From the NCBI GenBank assembly GCA_031284845.1, contig JAITXH010000191.1, forward strand, positions 1 through 10,332: a stretch of DNA of 10,332 nucleotides. The letters are read 5' to 3'. Every line of letters starts with the position of its first letter. Position 1 is the first letter of the stretch. The translations under genes and the position numbers were made by a program. Shown here piece by piece: positions 1 to 6,147 of this stretch. The notes under the pieces were generated by a model. That model made no database searches, was not told the DNA's origin, and was given only the letters and a program-made list of their open reading frames with translations. The stretch comes from Puniceicoccales bacterium. Lineage in GTDB: Bacteria; Verrucomicrobiota; Verrucomicrobiia; Opitutales; UBA953.

Positions 1-3000
1 AGGGTGGCACCATTTTCGTTCAGATTTCCGGTAAAAGCGTAAGAGGTAGTAGCGGCGGTTGCATACTCGCCGACATACAATGTTTTGGTGCCGCCACCCT
101 GGGCATAGACCTCACTCGTGGTGTTGTTCTCAGGAGAGCTCAGGAGCCAGTTCACATGGGCATCCGAAGCAAGTGCTAGAGCGCCGCCCGCAGCTCCGGT
201 CATCCACACTCCATAGCGATTATCTCCGTAGGGGATGGCTTGATCGTTTTGCACAAGGACGATCCCGGTATTAATAGAGATGCCGCCGCTGAACGTATTA
301 ACGCCAGCAAGCGCCAATGTGCCACTCCCTGTCTTGAGAATGCCCCCTTGTCCGCTGATGACGCCATTGACGGTAAGTGGTGTGTCCGTCCTGAAAGTGT
401 TTAAGGGCGTGTCCAACAGGGGGTTAGGATTACGGTTCGGATTAAGGGTCAAGGAGATGCCGCGGTTGGCCTCCAATGTCAGGGCGAATCCCGTCGAGCG
501 CAAGGTCCCGCCTGCATCAATTGTCAGATTCCTGGCAAAAAAGGTCGTCGGAAGAGCACCCAGAGCACGCGCATTGTTTATGACAACAGTGCCTGCTTTG
601 ATGGTCAGACCGCCCGTGTAACTGTTGCTGGCGTTCGTCAGCCCCCATGTGCCTGCCCCATCCTTGACTACCGACAGTTTCCCGCCTTCGGGGTCTACCA
701 ACCGCAAGCCTATCTCGTTATAATTGGTCGAAACTGTCGGGTCTCCATTCGAGTTCCCGGCCAAAGTGAGCGTGCGATCACCGCGCCCCGAATACGCCAC
801 GGGGACATCCTCGGAGAAAAGCACCCGGTTGTAATTGGTATGCGGGGTGCCACTCGTGATGTTCGAAGCGATAGTCGCGCCATTCTGCCCTATAGTGAAA
901 CTGCGGTTGGTCTCTGTCGTGACGACCCCATCTGGAGTCGCATTGCCACCGGAGAAACTCAAGGTGCCGCCATCGAGCACCAAGCTACCCGCGCCGGAAC
1001 CCGCACCCAGACGGCTGGCTACCCCGTTATTCCCTATAAGGGTGTTGTCGGCGGTGTCTCCCCCGGCCAATTCCAGAGTCCCGCCGAGCACGGTCACTGT
1101 GCCTGTAAATGTATGGAGACCGCCTGCCAAAGACAGTGTGCCCTGTCCCCGTTTCAGCAGCGATGTATTCTCCCCGATGATCACTCCGCCGGCGGAAGTG
1201 AAAGTATGGTTTGTGGCACTCTCCACCGTGATGCGGCCCGGCCTGACATCAGCCGTGATCCTCACAAGCGGAGCAGCGCCGGAGAAGATGACTGCGTCGC
1301 CATTCTGAAAAGCTGCGGTACGGTCCGCGCCGATGATGAATTCGTCCATCCAGTTTTTGGTGGTGCTCTGGTTCCACTCATCACTGTTTTCGCCCTGCCA
1401 TGTCAACTTCGTGTTCCCTGTGGCAATCACAAGATTGACCTTGCCTGAATCAATAACCACCATCGGCAGTGCTACGCTGTCGCGCAAGACGGGGATGCCC
1501 TGCACACCAAAATTTAAGCCATCAAAAGAATCTGTCGCCGTAAAATTGATTAATGAATACGTGCCGTTGCGAAACACACCGTCGTCCGACTCGAAGTAAA
1601 GCACAACCGGATTGCTGTGGGTGCCTTGGACATTAAGGTTTTGGGTGTAAATGGTATCATTTTGATTTGTGACGCCGCTCTCCACCGTGAGGTGAAGTTT
1701 GGAGTCGCTTCCCAAAATCAGATCCCCTGAAAGGCGCAAAGTCTCCACCGTGTCATGCCCGCCCACGCTTAGCGTGTGCCCGCCAGCGACGCGCGCCGAA
1801 CCGGTGATGTCTGTGAAAACGCCGTCATCGTTTGTATGCCCCGCCTTGGATTCAAACTGTGCGCTGCTCAACGTGAACGCGCCATTGCTGAGTGATGCCT
1901 TTGCGCCGTCTGCCAATTGCAGGGCCGTAGTCGAAGGCGGTGTGCTGCCGGCAAAATTAACACTGCTTCCGGCGGTTTCCACCACGGTGGCACCGCTGAA
2001 AACAGCGCCCTTGGCAAAGTCCACTTTCGCAGGCCCATTCACCGCAAAGGAATAGCCAGAGCCACCATCTTCCACTTGTTCTACAAAGGTCAATTCCGTG
2101 CCCGGCGCGGTTGCTTTGAAGATGGTGCTTGCAGTCAATATCACCGGCAACTCAAAGGAAGCCTCTCCAGATACGTTGAGATCCCCCGTATTTCCAAGAG
2201 TCAGCACGACGCCGTTGATTCCGGCTGTCGAGGTGATTCTACCGCTGTTGACCTCTAAATTACCCGGCTGGATAAATTGGTTTCCAGACAATTCCCAACG
2301 CCCACGGGTCAATGAACCCGTGACGCCATTGACCGTTATCTTTGTCGTGAAATTGTCGCCAAGGCTTTTGGCGGGGGTGCGCAAAAGCCCTTCGCTGTGA
2401 ATCGTAATGTCCCTGTCCTCGGCGAGCAATTGGGTGCCGGTGCGGTCGCCTATGATTTCCAGTTCACCGCCGAGCACATCCAAATCAACATCGATCTGGT
2501 TATAGATGATCCCCGCGCCGTTTCTGCCAAAAGTCATCACATTAGTGACGCCGTCCTTCACGAACCGTCCTCCACCTTCGAGCAAGCGCGTAAAATCGTA
2601 GGTTCCTGCCGCGAGTTTGTAGATAAGGCTTGTCCCGGCACGCAGGGAGATGCTGCCTTCTCCTCCCAAGGCCACATTGGCGACGATGCCGTCGCCCACA
2701 GACACTGTGCCGCCCTGGATGCTGACCTTACCCGTGAAGTCGTTCCACGTCAGGATCGTCATTGTGCCGCTGCCCGTCTTGGTCAGCCCGGTCTCGCCCG
2801 ACACACCATGACCGGTGCCGGCGCTCGCGGCATTGAAAGTATAATTGAAAGGATGGCTGTCTTCGTCCGGCCATGCGTTCACCACCCAAGACACTGGATT
2901 CACGCGCCCCTGAATCGTCACATCCTGGCCTGCGGGGTTGGCCGTGTTATCGAATATTACCGCATCCGCAGTGTAAAAGTAATCGGCGCTCCCAGCGCGA

Positions 3001-4010
3001 TTCACCCAATTATCGGTCATGGGCGCAGAGTTGTCTTTCGGAGTGGTCTGCCAGAGCGTATTGCCATTCGTGCTCCTCCACGTCAGCGTCTCAGCAGTTC
3101 CTTGGACGGTGAGCCGGATCACCTTCTCCACAGGGTCGGCGGTGAGCCTGTAGCTAGTGCGCTCGGCGAGTTGCGAAGGCGAAAGGAGGCTGGAAGTCAG
3201 ATTAGAATCCATGGGCAGACTTCCGTAGGTGAATAGGACATAGTTGCGTTCCTGCGCAGGATTCACCGGGTTGCCCGTGAAATTCAAGTCCAGCTTGGCA
3301 CCGGCCAAGTCCAGCGGGCCGCTCACTTCAACACGGTCATTGGCACTTTCGGCCAAATTGGCATTGCTCAAATCAAAAGCGATTTTTCCGCTCACACCCA
3401 ACCTATCCACCTTAAAGACGGCTGCCTGTGTCGAATCTGCACCGACCTGAAGACTCGCGCCCGTCTCCCACGTAAGATAGCCCCCCCGCCCTTCCCAGTT
3501 GCCGCCTATGCCCAAAGTGGCATCTGCCTTCACAGCGATAGTCGCGTTGGCACCGAGCGCCCTTTCATTCAGCAGCGCGAGAGTCCCCTCCAGCACCGTC
3601 ACAGTGCCGGCGAAACTGTTCACATTGCGCACGGTAAGCGAACCAGAGCCGCTCTTCTCAAAAGTGCCCGTGCCGGCAATGCCCAGTCCGATATTTTCCC
3701 CCGTGGAAAACGTCCAGTCACCGACGCCGGTGACTTGCACTGCAGATGGCGTCACCACACCAGAGACTTGCACATTGCCGCCCTCGGCGCTGGAAAATAT
3801 TGCGGTGTTGTTGTCGCTCCAGGGTTTAATGCCGCTGGAAAACCAATACTCATCGGCGGGCGCGGTGCTCCAGACACCGTCGGTGCCATCGGAAGGCGTC
3901 TGCCAAATGTAGTTATCGGCACCCGCCAGAGGCGCGATGGCGAGGGCACTTGCCGCGGCCAACAAGGCGCGTCGGGCTGAACGTGAACGGAGAAGGGCTA
4001 AGCAAGACAT
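1..4010 (-). CDS. Autotransporter-associated beta-strand repeat protein, N-terminal 1336 residues (3' end outside window)
   Basis: A large secreted surface protein, open from the ATG at 4010 to the left edge with no stop or frameshift in 1336 codons. Residues 1-31 form a signal peptide (basic SRSARR, then an Ala/Leu core ending LAGA). The rest is Gly/Thr/Asn/Ser-rich and predicted to fold as a right-handed beta-helix. It carries five recognisable autotransporter-associated beta-strand repeats (family TIGR02601) near residues 113-147, 405-440, 951-984, 1111-1146 and 1221-1254. Three Trp/Asn-rich modules, at about 33-110, 308-400 and 867-946, each begin with a W...W motif and end near a repeat. 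Such proteins are common and long in Verrucomicrobiota and are thought to be surface-exposed or exported; the ligand or substrate is unknown. The C-terminus is not visible, so a beta-barrel translocator or a PEP-CTERM-type anchor cannot be told apart. The start is chosen because the signal peptide follows it directly; no Shine-Dalgarno is seen. It is probably transcribed separately from rsfS. Confidence 0.88.
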   Translation of the reverse strand, partial: MSCLALLRSRSARRALLAAASALAIAPLAGADNYIWQTPSDGTDGVWSTAPADEYWFSSGIKPWSDNNTAIFSSAEGGNVQVSGVVTPSAVQVTGVGDWTFSTGENIGLGIAGTGTFEKSGSGSLTVRNVNSFAGTVTVLEGTLALLNERALGANATIAVKADATLGIGGNWEGRGGYLTWETGASLQVGADSTQAAVFKVDRLGVSGKIAFDLSNANLAESANDRVEVSGPLDLAGAKLDLNFTGNPVNPAQERNYVLFTYGSLPMDSNLTSSLLSPSQLAERTSYRLTADPVEKVIRLTVQGTAETLTWRSTNGNTLWQTTPKDNSAPMTDNWVNRAGSADYFYTADAVIFDNTANPAGQDVTIQGRVNPVSWVVNAWPDEDSHPFNYTFNAASAGTGHGVSGETGLTKTGSGTMTILTWNDFTGKVSIQGGTVSVGDGIVANVALGGEGSISLRAGTSLIYKLAAGTYDFTRLLEGGGRFVKDGVTNVMTFGRNGAGIIYNQIDVDLDVLGGELEIIGDRTGTQLLAEDRDITIHSEGLLRTPAKSLGDNFTTKITVNGVTGSLTRGRWELSGNQFIQPGNLEVNSGRITSTAGINGVVLTLGNTGDLNVSGEASFELPVILTASTIFKATAPGTELTFVEQVEDGGSGYSFAVNGPAKVDFAKGAVFSGATVVETAGSSVNFAGSTPPSTTALQLADGAKASLSNGAFTLSSAQFESKAGHTNDDGVFTDITGSARVAGGHTLSVGGHDTVETLRLSGDLILGSDSKLHLTVESGVTNQNDTIYTQNLNVQGTHSNPVVLYFESDDGVFRNGTYSLINFTATDSFDGLNFGVQGIPVLRDSVALPMVVIDSGKVNLVIATGNTKLTWQGENSDEWNQSTTKNWMDEFIIGADRTAAFQNGDAVIFSGAAPLVRITADVRPGRITVESATNHTFTSAGGVIIGENTSLLKRGQGTLSLAGGLHTFTGTVTVLGGTLELAGGDTADNTLIGNNGVASRLGAGSGAGSLVLDGGTLSFSGGNATPDGVVTTETNRSFTIGQNGATIASNITSGTPHTNYNRVLFSEDVPVAYSGRGDRTLTLAGNSNGDPTVSTNYNEIGLRLVDPEGGKLSVVKDGAGTWGLTNASNSYTGGLTIKAGTVVINNARALGALPTTFFARNLTIDAGGTLRSTGFALTLEANRGISLTLNPNRNPNPLLDTPLNTFRTDTPLTVNGVISGQGGILKTGSGTLALAGVNTFSGGISINTGIVLVQNDQAIPYGDNRYGVWMTGAAGGALALASDAHVNWLLSSPENNTTSEVYAQGGGTKTLYVGEYATAATTSYAFTGNLNENGAT
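249..350 (-). repeat. Autotransporter-associated beta-strand repeat 5 (residues 1221-1254)
   Basis: GGILKTGSGTLALAGVNTF, then SGGISINTGIVLVQN. This is the most canonical of the five units. The protein continues beyond it to the window edge in the same Gly/Thr/Asn-rich style, so more units may follow outside. Confidence 0.9.
421..444. repeat. Degenerate hexanucleotide tandem repeat inside the repeat protein gene
   Basis: Four adjacent six-base units on the plus strand: GGGTTA, GGATTA, CGGTTC, GGATTA. In the protein they give alternating Asn-Pro/Arg (N-P-N-R-N-P-N-P, about residues 1190-1197), an in-frame insert between repeat units 4 and 5. Confidence 0.5.
573..680 (-). repeat. Autotransporter-associated beta-strand repeat 4 (residues 1111-1146)
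   Basis: LSVVKDGAGTWGLTNASNS, then YTGGLTIKAGTVVINN. The KDGAGTW-L-T form with N-x-Y-T-G-G is typical of this repeat and is followed by the common NARALG tail. Confidence 0.9.
1059..1160 (-). repeat. Autotransporter-associated beta-strand repeat 3 (residues 951-984)
   Basis: LLKRGQGTLSLAGG, then HTFTGTVTVLGGTLELAGG: a full repeat unit, followed by the usual N-x-x-L-I-G stretch. Confidence 0.88.
1173..1412 (-). other. Trp/Asn-rich module C (residues 867-946)
   Basis: KLTWQGENSDEW, then KNWMDEF and GDAVIFSGAA. It is the clearest partner of module B (LTW...W...NW...DAVIF) and precedes beta-strand repeat 3. About 560 residues separate it from module B; that stretch is Ser/Thr/Gly/Val-rich and contains no repeat I can match confidently. 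Confidence 0.55.
2691..2798 (-). repeat. Autotransporter-associated beta-strand repeat 2 (residues 405-440)
   Basis: GLTKTGSGTMTIL, then NDFTGKVSIQGGTVSVG: a close fit to the repeat, with the Lys-Thr-Gly-x-Gly turn and the Phe-Thr-Gly turn both intact. Confidence 0.87.
2811..3089 (-). other. Trp/Asn-rich module B (residues 308-400)
   Basis: TLTW is followed nine residues later by a second Trp (TLW), then DNWVNRAG and ADAVIFDN. This is the same W...W...NW...A-V-I-F layout as module C. It leads directly into beta-strand repeat 2, about 275 residues after module A. Confidence 0.55.
3570..3674 (-). repeat. Autotransporter-associated beta-strand repeat 1 (residues 113-147)
   Basis: It matches the family pattern G-T-x-x-K-x-G-x-G-x-L-T-[V/L]-x-x-x-N-x-[F/Y]-x-G-x-[V/T]-x-V-x-x-G-T-L: FEKSGSGSLTV, then NSFAGTVTVLEGTLAL. 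Confidence 0.85.
3681..3914 (-). other. Trp/Asn-rich module A (residues 33-110)
   Basis: This module begins right after the signal peptide with Y-I-W, a second Trp about ten residues on (DGVW), then W-F-S-S and N-N-T-A-I-F. It leads into beta-strand repeat 1. The same order of Trp, Trp, a third Trp (NW in modules B and C), then an A-x-x-F-type strand recurs twice later in the protein, so it looks like a repeated unit that opens each block. Confidence 0.5.
3918..4010 (-). other. Signal peptide of the beta-strand repeat protein
   Basis: Residues 1-31: a short N-region with Arg8, Arg10, Arg13 and Arg14, a hydrophobic Ala/Leu/Ile stretch (about residues 15-28), and a likely cleavage site after Ala-Gly-Ala31, before Asp-Asn-Tyr. 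The Arg-Arg pair is only loosely Tat-like (no S-R-R-x-F-L-K), so Sec export is the simpler reading. Confidence 0.75.
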
Positions 4011-4187
4011 AAGTGAATGCGTTAAGAGAGAGTTAGACTTAAAAGTTTTTTTCACCGACTTTTCAAAAGAGGGGTGTGTTTCGGGGTGATGGTTTCTGCC
4101 GCTCCGCCGCTTCATTGCAAGGTCTATTTCCCGTTGGCGGTAACAAGCGTGCAACACCTTAACCCGGATGTTTCACGAGTATTCGGA
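4011..4187. other. Intergenic spacer between rsfS and the beta-strand repeat gene
   Basis: A 177-nt non-coding stretch. The half next to the repeat gene is AT-rich and holds the promoter candidate described separately. The half next to rsfS is GC-balanced. I see no strong hairpin followed by a T-run that would end the rsfS transcript, so read-through is possible. Confidence 0.6.
4038..4066 (-). promoter_or_regulatory. Candidate sigma70-type promoter for the beta-strand repeat gene
   Basis: On the minus strand, TTGAAA (4066-4061, five of six consensus bases) is followed by a 17-nt spacer and TTTAAG (4043-4038, four of six). A start of transcription near 4031 would leave a leader of about 20 nt before the ATG at 4010. 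The spacer contains an A-tract. This is a sequence match only; the position directly upstream of a probably separate transcription unit supports it. Confidence 0.4.
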
Positions 4188-4709
4188 CTAAGAACGCGTC
4201 CAGAGGCGTTCAAAATCATAATTGGTCCGTTGCCCGGTGAGAAAAAGATGCACGATGACTTCAAAAGCGTCCACCACGCACCACCCACTAGCCGACTGAG
4301 ACTCTGTGCCGACAAGCGTGGCATTGGCATCAATCAACGCCTTTTGCGCGGCGATACGCAGGGCACGCAGGTGCGGCTCGGAGTTCCCCGTGGCCACGAT
4401 GAAAAAGTCTGTCACTGCCGATCTCCCGCGCACATCAATCACGCGCAGGTCTTCTGCTTTCTTCTCCTCAAGCGCCTCCACGCAGGCCGTCACCAATAGC
4501 GGCGTAGGCAAGGCCTCCGGCGCAACGGGCGCAACGGGCGCAGGAGTGCGCCGGAGCGGGCGGGCGGGCGTTTTCTCAGGAGCGGCGGACGCAGGCGTCG
4601 CGCTTTTCCTCCTTTTCACCACTCCGGTAAGCCGGGGTGCCGTCGTTTTTTTCACGGTGTGCGGCTTTGAAGAAGCCTCTGGTTTGGAGCGGGTCGGAGT
4701 CTTGGGCAT
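4188..4709 (-). CDS. rsfS: Ribosomal silencing factor RsfS (Iojap/DUF143) with a long basic N-terminal tail
   Basis: RsfS binds ribosomal protein uL14 on the 50S subunit and blocks joining of the subunits when nutrients are low. The conserved domain occupies about residues 70-173 of 173: VEALEEKKAEDLRVIDVRG, then AVTDFFIVATGNSEPHLRAL, SGWCVVDAFEVIVHLFL and YDFERLW, which match the family's D-x-R, T-D-x-F-I-x-A-T-G-x-S, W-x-x-x-D and V-H-x-F blocks. Family members are usually about 105-130 residues; the extra length here is a Lys/Arg/Pro/Ala-rich tail (residues 1-69) of low complexity. The start is ATG at 4709 (MPKTPTR). An in-frame TTG at 4715 would add two residues and is less likely. It lies 33 nt after nadD, its usual neighbour, so it is probably in the same transcript. 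The gap is a pyrimidine tract and no Shine-Dalgarno is visible. Confidence 0.92.
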   Translation of the reverse strand: MPKTPTRSKPEASSKPHTVKKTTAPRLTGVVKRRKSATPASAAPEKTPARPLRRTPAPVAPVAPEALPTPLLVTACVEALEEKKAEDLRVIDVRGRSAVTDFFIVATGNSEPHLRALRIAAQKALIDANATLVGTESQSASGWCVVDAFEVIVHLFLTGQRTNYDFERLWTRS

Positions 4710-4742
4710 CTGCAAAAAAAAGAGAAAAGAGAAAAGTTTTGC
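4710..4742 (-). promoter_or_regulatory. Pyrimidine tract in the nadD-rsfS gap
   Basis: Read on the minus strand, positions 4736-4714 are 23 consecutive pyrimidines, mostly T, with a repeated TCTTTTC unit and a final run of seven T. The tract ends five bases before the rsfS ATG (GCAG lies between). There is no hairpin before the T-run, so it is not an intrinsic terminator in the usual form. U-rich leaders can bind ribosomal protein S1, so a role in starting rsfS translation without Shine-Dalgarno is possible, but that is inference. Confidence 0.45.
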
Positions 4743-5336
4743 TCAACGATAAAATCGTTCGCGTTCAATGAGGCGCGACACCGCCTCAGGCAAGAACAAA
4801 TCCACAGGAGCACCGCGTGAGAGCCGTGCGCGGATCTCCGTCGAGCTGATGTCCACACGGCGCACAGGCAACTCCAACAGGCGCACCCCGGCATCCAATC
4901 CCTGCGGGCGCTCCGGTGGCGGGCTTTCCGCCCGGTGCGCCACAGCGAAGCTCACCAGCTTGGCCAACTCGCCGATGCGAAACCATGTTGCCAGCCGTGC
5001 GAGTTGATCCGCACCAATTATCCAGAACAATTCCGCATCCGGGAAACGCCCGTGAAAATACTCTGCCGTATGCACCGAGTAGCTTATCCCGCCACGGCGG
5101 ATTTCCCAGTCAGACACCTCCCAGCTCGGGCCGTGCTGCGCCACCGCCGCGCCCACCATCGCAAGACGCGCCGCCGCCGGTGCTACCGGAGCGCCCTCCT
5201 TCAGCGGCGTCTGCGCCGCCGGAACGAAGATCACCCTGTCCAGCCCCAAGGCCTCCCCGGCCTCTTGCGCGAGAATCAAGTGCCCGATGTGGGGCGGATC
5301 GAAAGTGCCGCCAAGGATGCCCGTTTTTACCCGCAT
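4743..5336 (-). CDS. nadD: Nicotinate-nucleotide adenylyltransferase NadD
   Basis: NadD transfers AMP from ATP to nicotinate mononucleotide, giving deamido-NAD in the cytoplasmic NAD pathway. All 197 residues are present, a normal length. The nucleotidyltransferase signature GGTFDPPHIGH is at residues 9-19. GISYSVHT (83-90) stands where most family members have a Y-T-x-D-T segment. IIGADQLARLATWFRI (106-121) is the substrate-binding block, and the C-terminal ISSTEIR motif (163-169) is intact. The ATG at 5336 shares one base with the proC stop (TAATG), which suggests translational coupling; only a weak GGGAA lies upstream. The nadD-rsfS order is widespread in bacteria. A His in place of the usual Asp at position 89 is a mild oddity. 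Confidence 0.96.
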   Translation of the reverse strand: MRVKTGILGGTFDPPHIGHLILAQEAGEALGLDRVIFVPAAQTPLKEGAPVAPAAARLAMVGAAVAQHGPSWEVSDWEIRRGGISYSVHTAEYFHGRFPDAELFWIIGADQLARLATWFRIGELAKLVSFAVAHRAESPPPERPQGLDAGVRLLELPVRRVDISSTEIRARLSRGAPVDLFLPEAVSRLIERERFYR

Positions 5337-6139
5337 TAGAGTTTCCCGAGTTCGGAGGAGCGCGTTTTGGCCGCATGGACCACTTCGCCGAAAATGCCCC
5401 GCAAGTCGTGTTTTGCCAACACCTGAAGGCCGGCAAAAGTCGTGCCATTGGGCGAGGTGACCGCATTGCGGAGCGTCTCCGGAGACTCTCCGGTCTGCTC
5501 CAGCAATTTTGCCGCCCCGATAAACGTCCCGCGCACCAGCATACGCGCCATCGCTGCAGAAAGACCGGCACCTTCTGCAGCTTTTTCAAAAGCATCCACC
5601 ACCTCGAAGAAAAAGCCCGGCCCGCTGCCGCTGGCGGCGCACACAGCGTCCATCAACGCGGCCTCGCTACGGACGACCTTTCCCACGCATCCCAGATATT
5701 TCTCCACCAGCGCCGCATCCTGTGGCGGCATCGAGGCAGGCGCCGTCCAGACAGAGACGCCGGAGCGCACTTGCGCCGGCGTGTTGGGCATGACGGCAGC
5801 GACGCTGCGTGCTTCCGGGAAAAAGGCGGCAAGACGCTGCACAGAAAATCCGGCCATGATGGAGATGACGAGCTTGCCTGCAGCCAACTCGCCCAGACGC
5901 GGATCAAGCAACTTGAATTGTTGCGGCTTGCAGGCGATCACAAGCGTCTCAGCACCATCCAGCAAGTCGTCAATCCCGGAGGCAAGCCGGATGCCGGTAG
6001 CTGCGGCAAGCGCTGGTGCGCTGGTGCCTGAACCGCCGAGGCAGGCCATGGCGCTAGGTGGCACCACGCCGCCGGAAATCAACCCGCGCACGATGGCACC
6101 GGCCATCTTCCCGGCTCCCAGAAAAACAATTTCACTCAT
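5336..6139 (-). CDS. proC: Pyrroline-5-carboxylate reductase ProC
   Basis: ProC reduces 1-pyrroline-5-carboxylate to proline with NAD(P)H, the last step of proline synthesis. The 267 residues fit the family length. The N-terminal Rossmann fold opens with VFLGAGKMAGAIVRGL (5-20). ACKPQ (69-73) and VMPNTPAQV (116-124) are the usual cofactor-side motifs. SGSGPGFFF (170-178) and LRNAVTSPNGTTFAGL (223-238) form the C-terminal dimerisation and active-site region. Two small departures are visible: SGSGPG where most have SGSGPA, and SPNGTT where most have SPGGTT. The ATG at 6139 is chosen because the Rossmann motif follows at once; the frame extends upstream to 6307, but only into the kinase gene. 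It starts 8 nt after the kinase stop and its stop overlaps the nadD start. Confidence 0.95.
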   Translation of the reverse strand: MSEIVFLGAGKMAGAIVRGLISGGVVPPSAMACLGGSGTSAPALAAATGIRLASGIDDLLDGAETLVIACKPQQFKLLDPRLGELAAGKLVISIMAGFSVQRLAAFFPEARSVAAVMPNTPAQVRSGVSVWTAPASMPPQDAALVEKYLGCVGKVVRSEAALMDAVCAASGSGPGFFFEVVDAFEKAAEGAGLSAAMARMLVRGTFIGAAKLLEQTGESPETLRNAVTSPNGTTFAGLQVLAKHDLRGIFGEVVHAAKTRSSELGKL

Positions 6140-6147
6140 CGCCGGAG

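Noticed and set aside
2397..3236. A 279-codon plus-strand reading frame inside the repeat-protein gene
   Set aside because: It is antisense to a continuous 1336-codon frame with autotransporter repeats, and its His/Arg-rich translation has no domain I recognise.
4111..4160. Possible rsfS terminator hairpin in the spacer (short GC-rich inverted bases near CCGTTGGCGG)
   Set aside because: The stem is only about three bases and no T-run follows.
4710..4715. TTG start two codons upstream of the rsfS ATG
   Set aside because: An ATG lies two codons later and no ribosome site favours the TTG.
4916..6031. A 371-codon plus-strand reading frame over nadD and proC
   Set aside because: It lies opposite two genes with clear catalytic motifs, is Arg/Pro/Ser-rich without any recognisable domain, and is the kind of frame high-GC coding sequence produces on its opposite strand.
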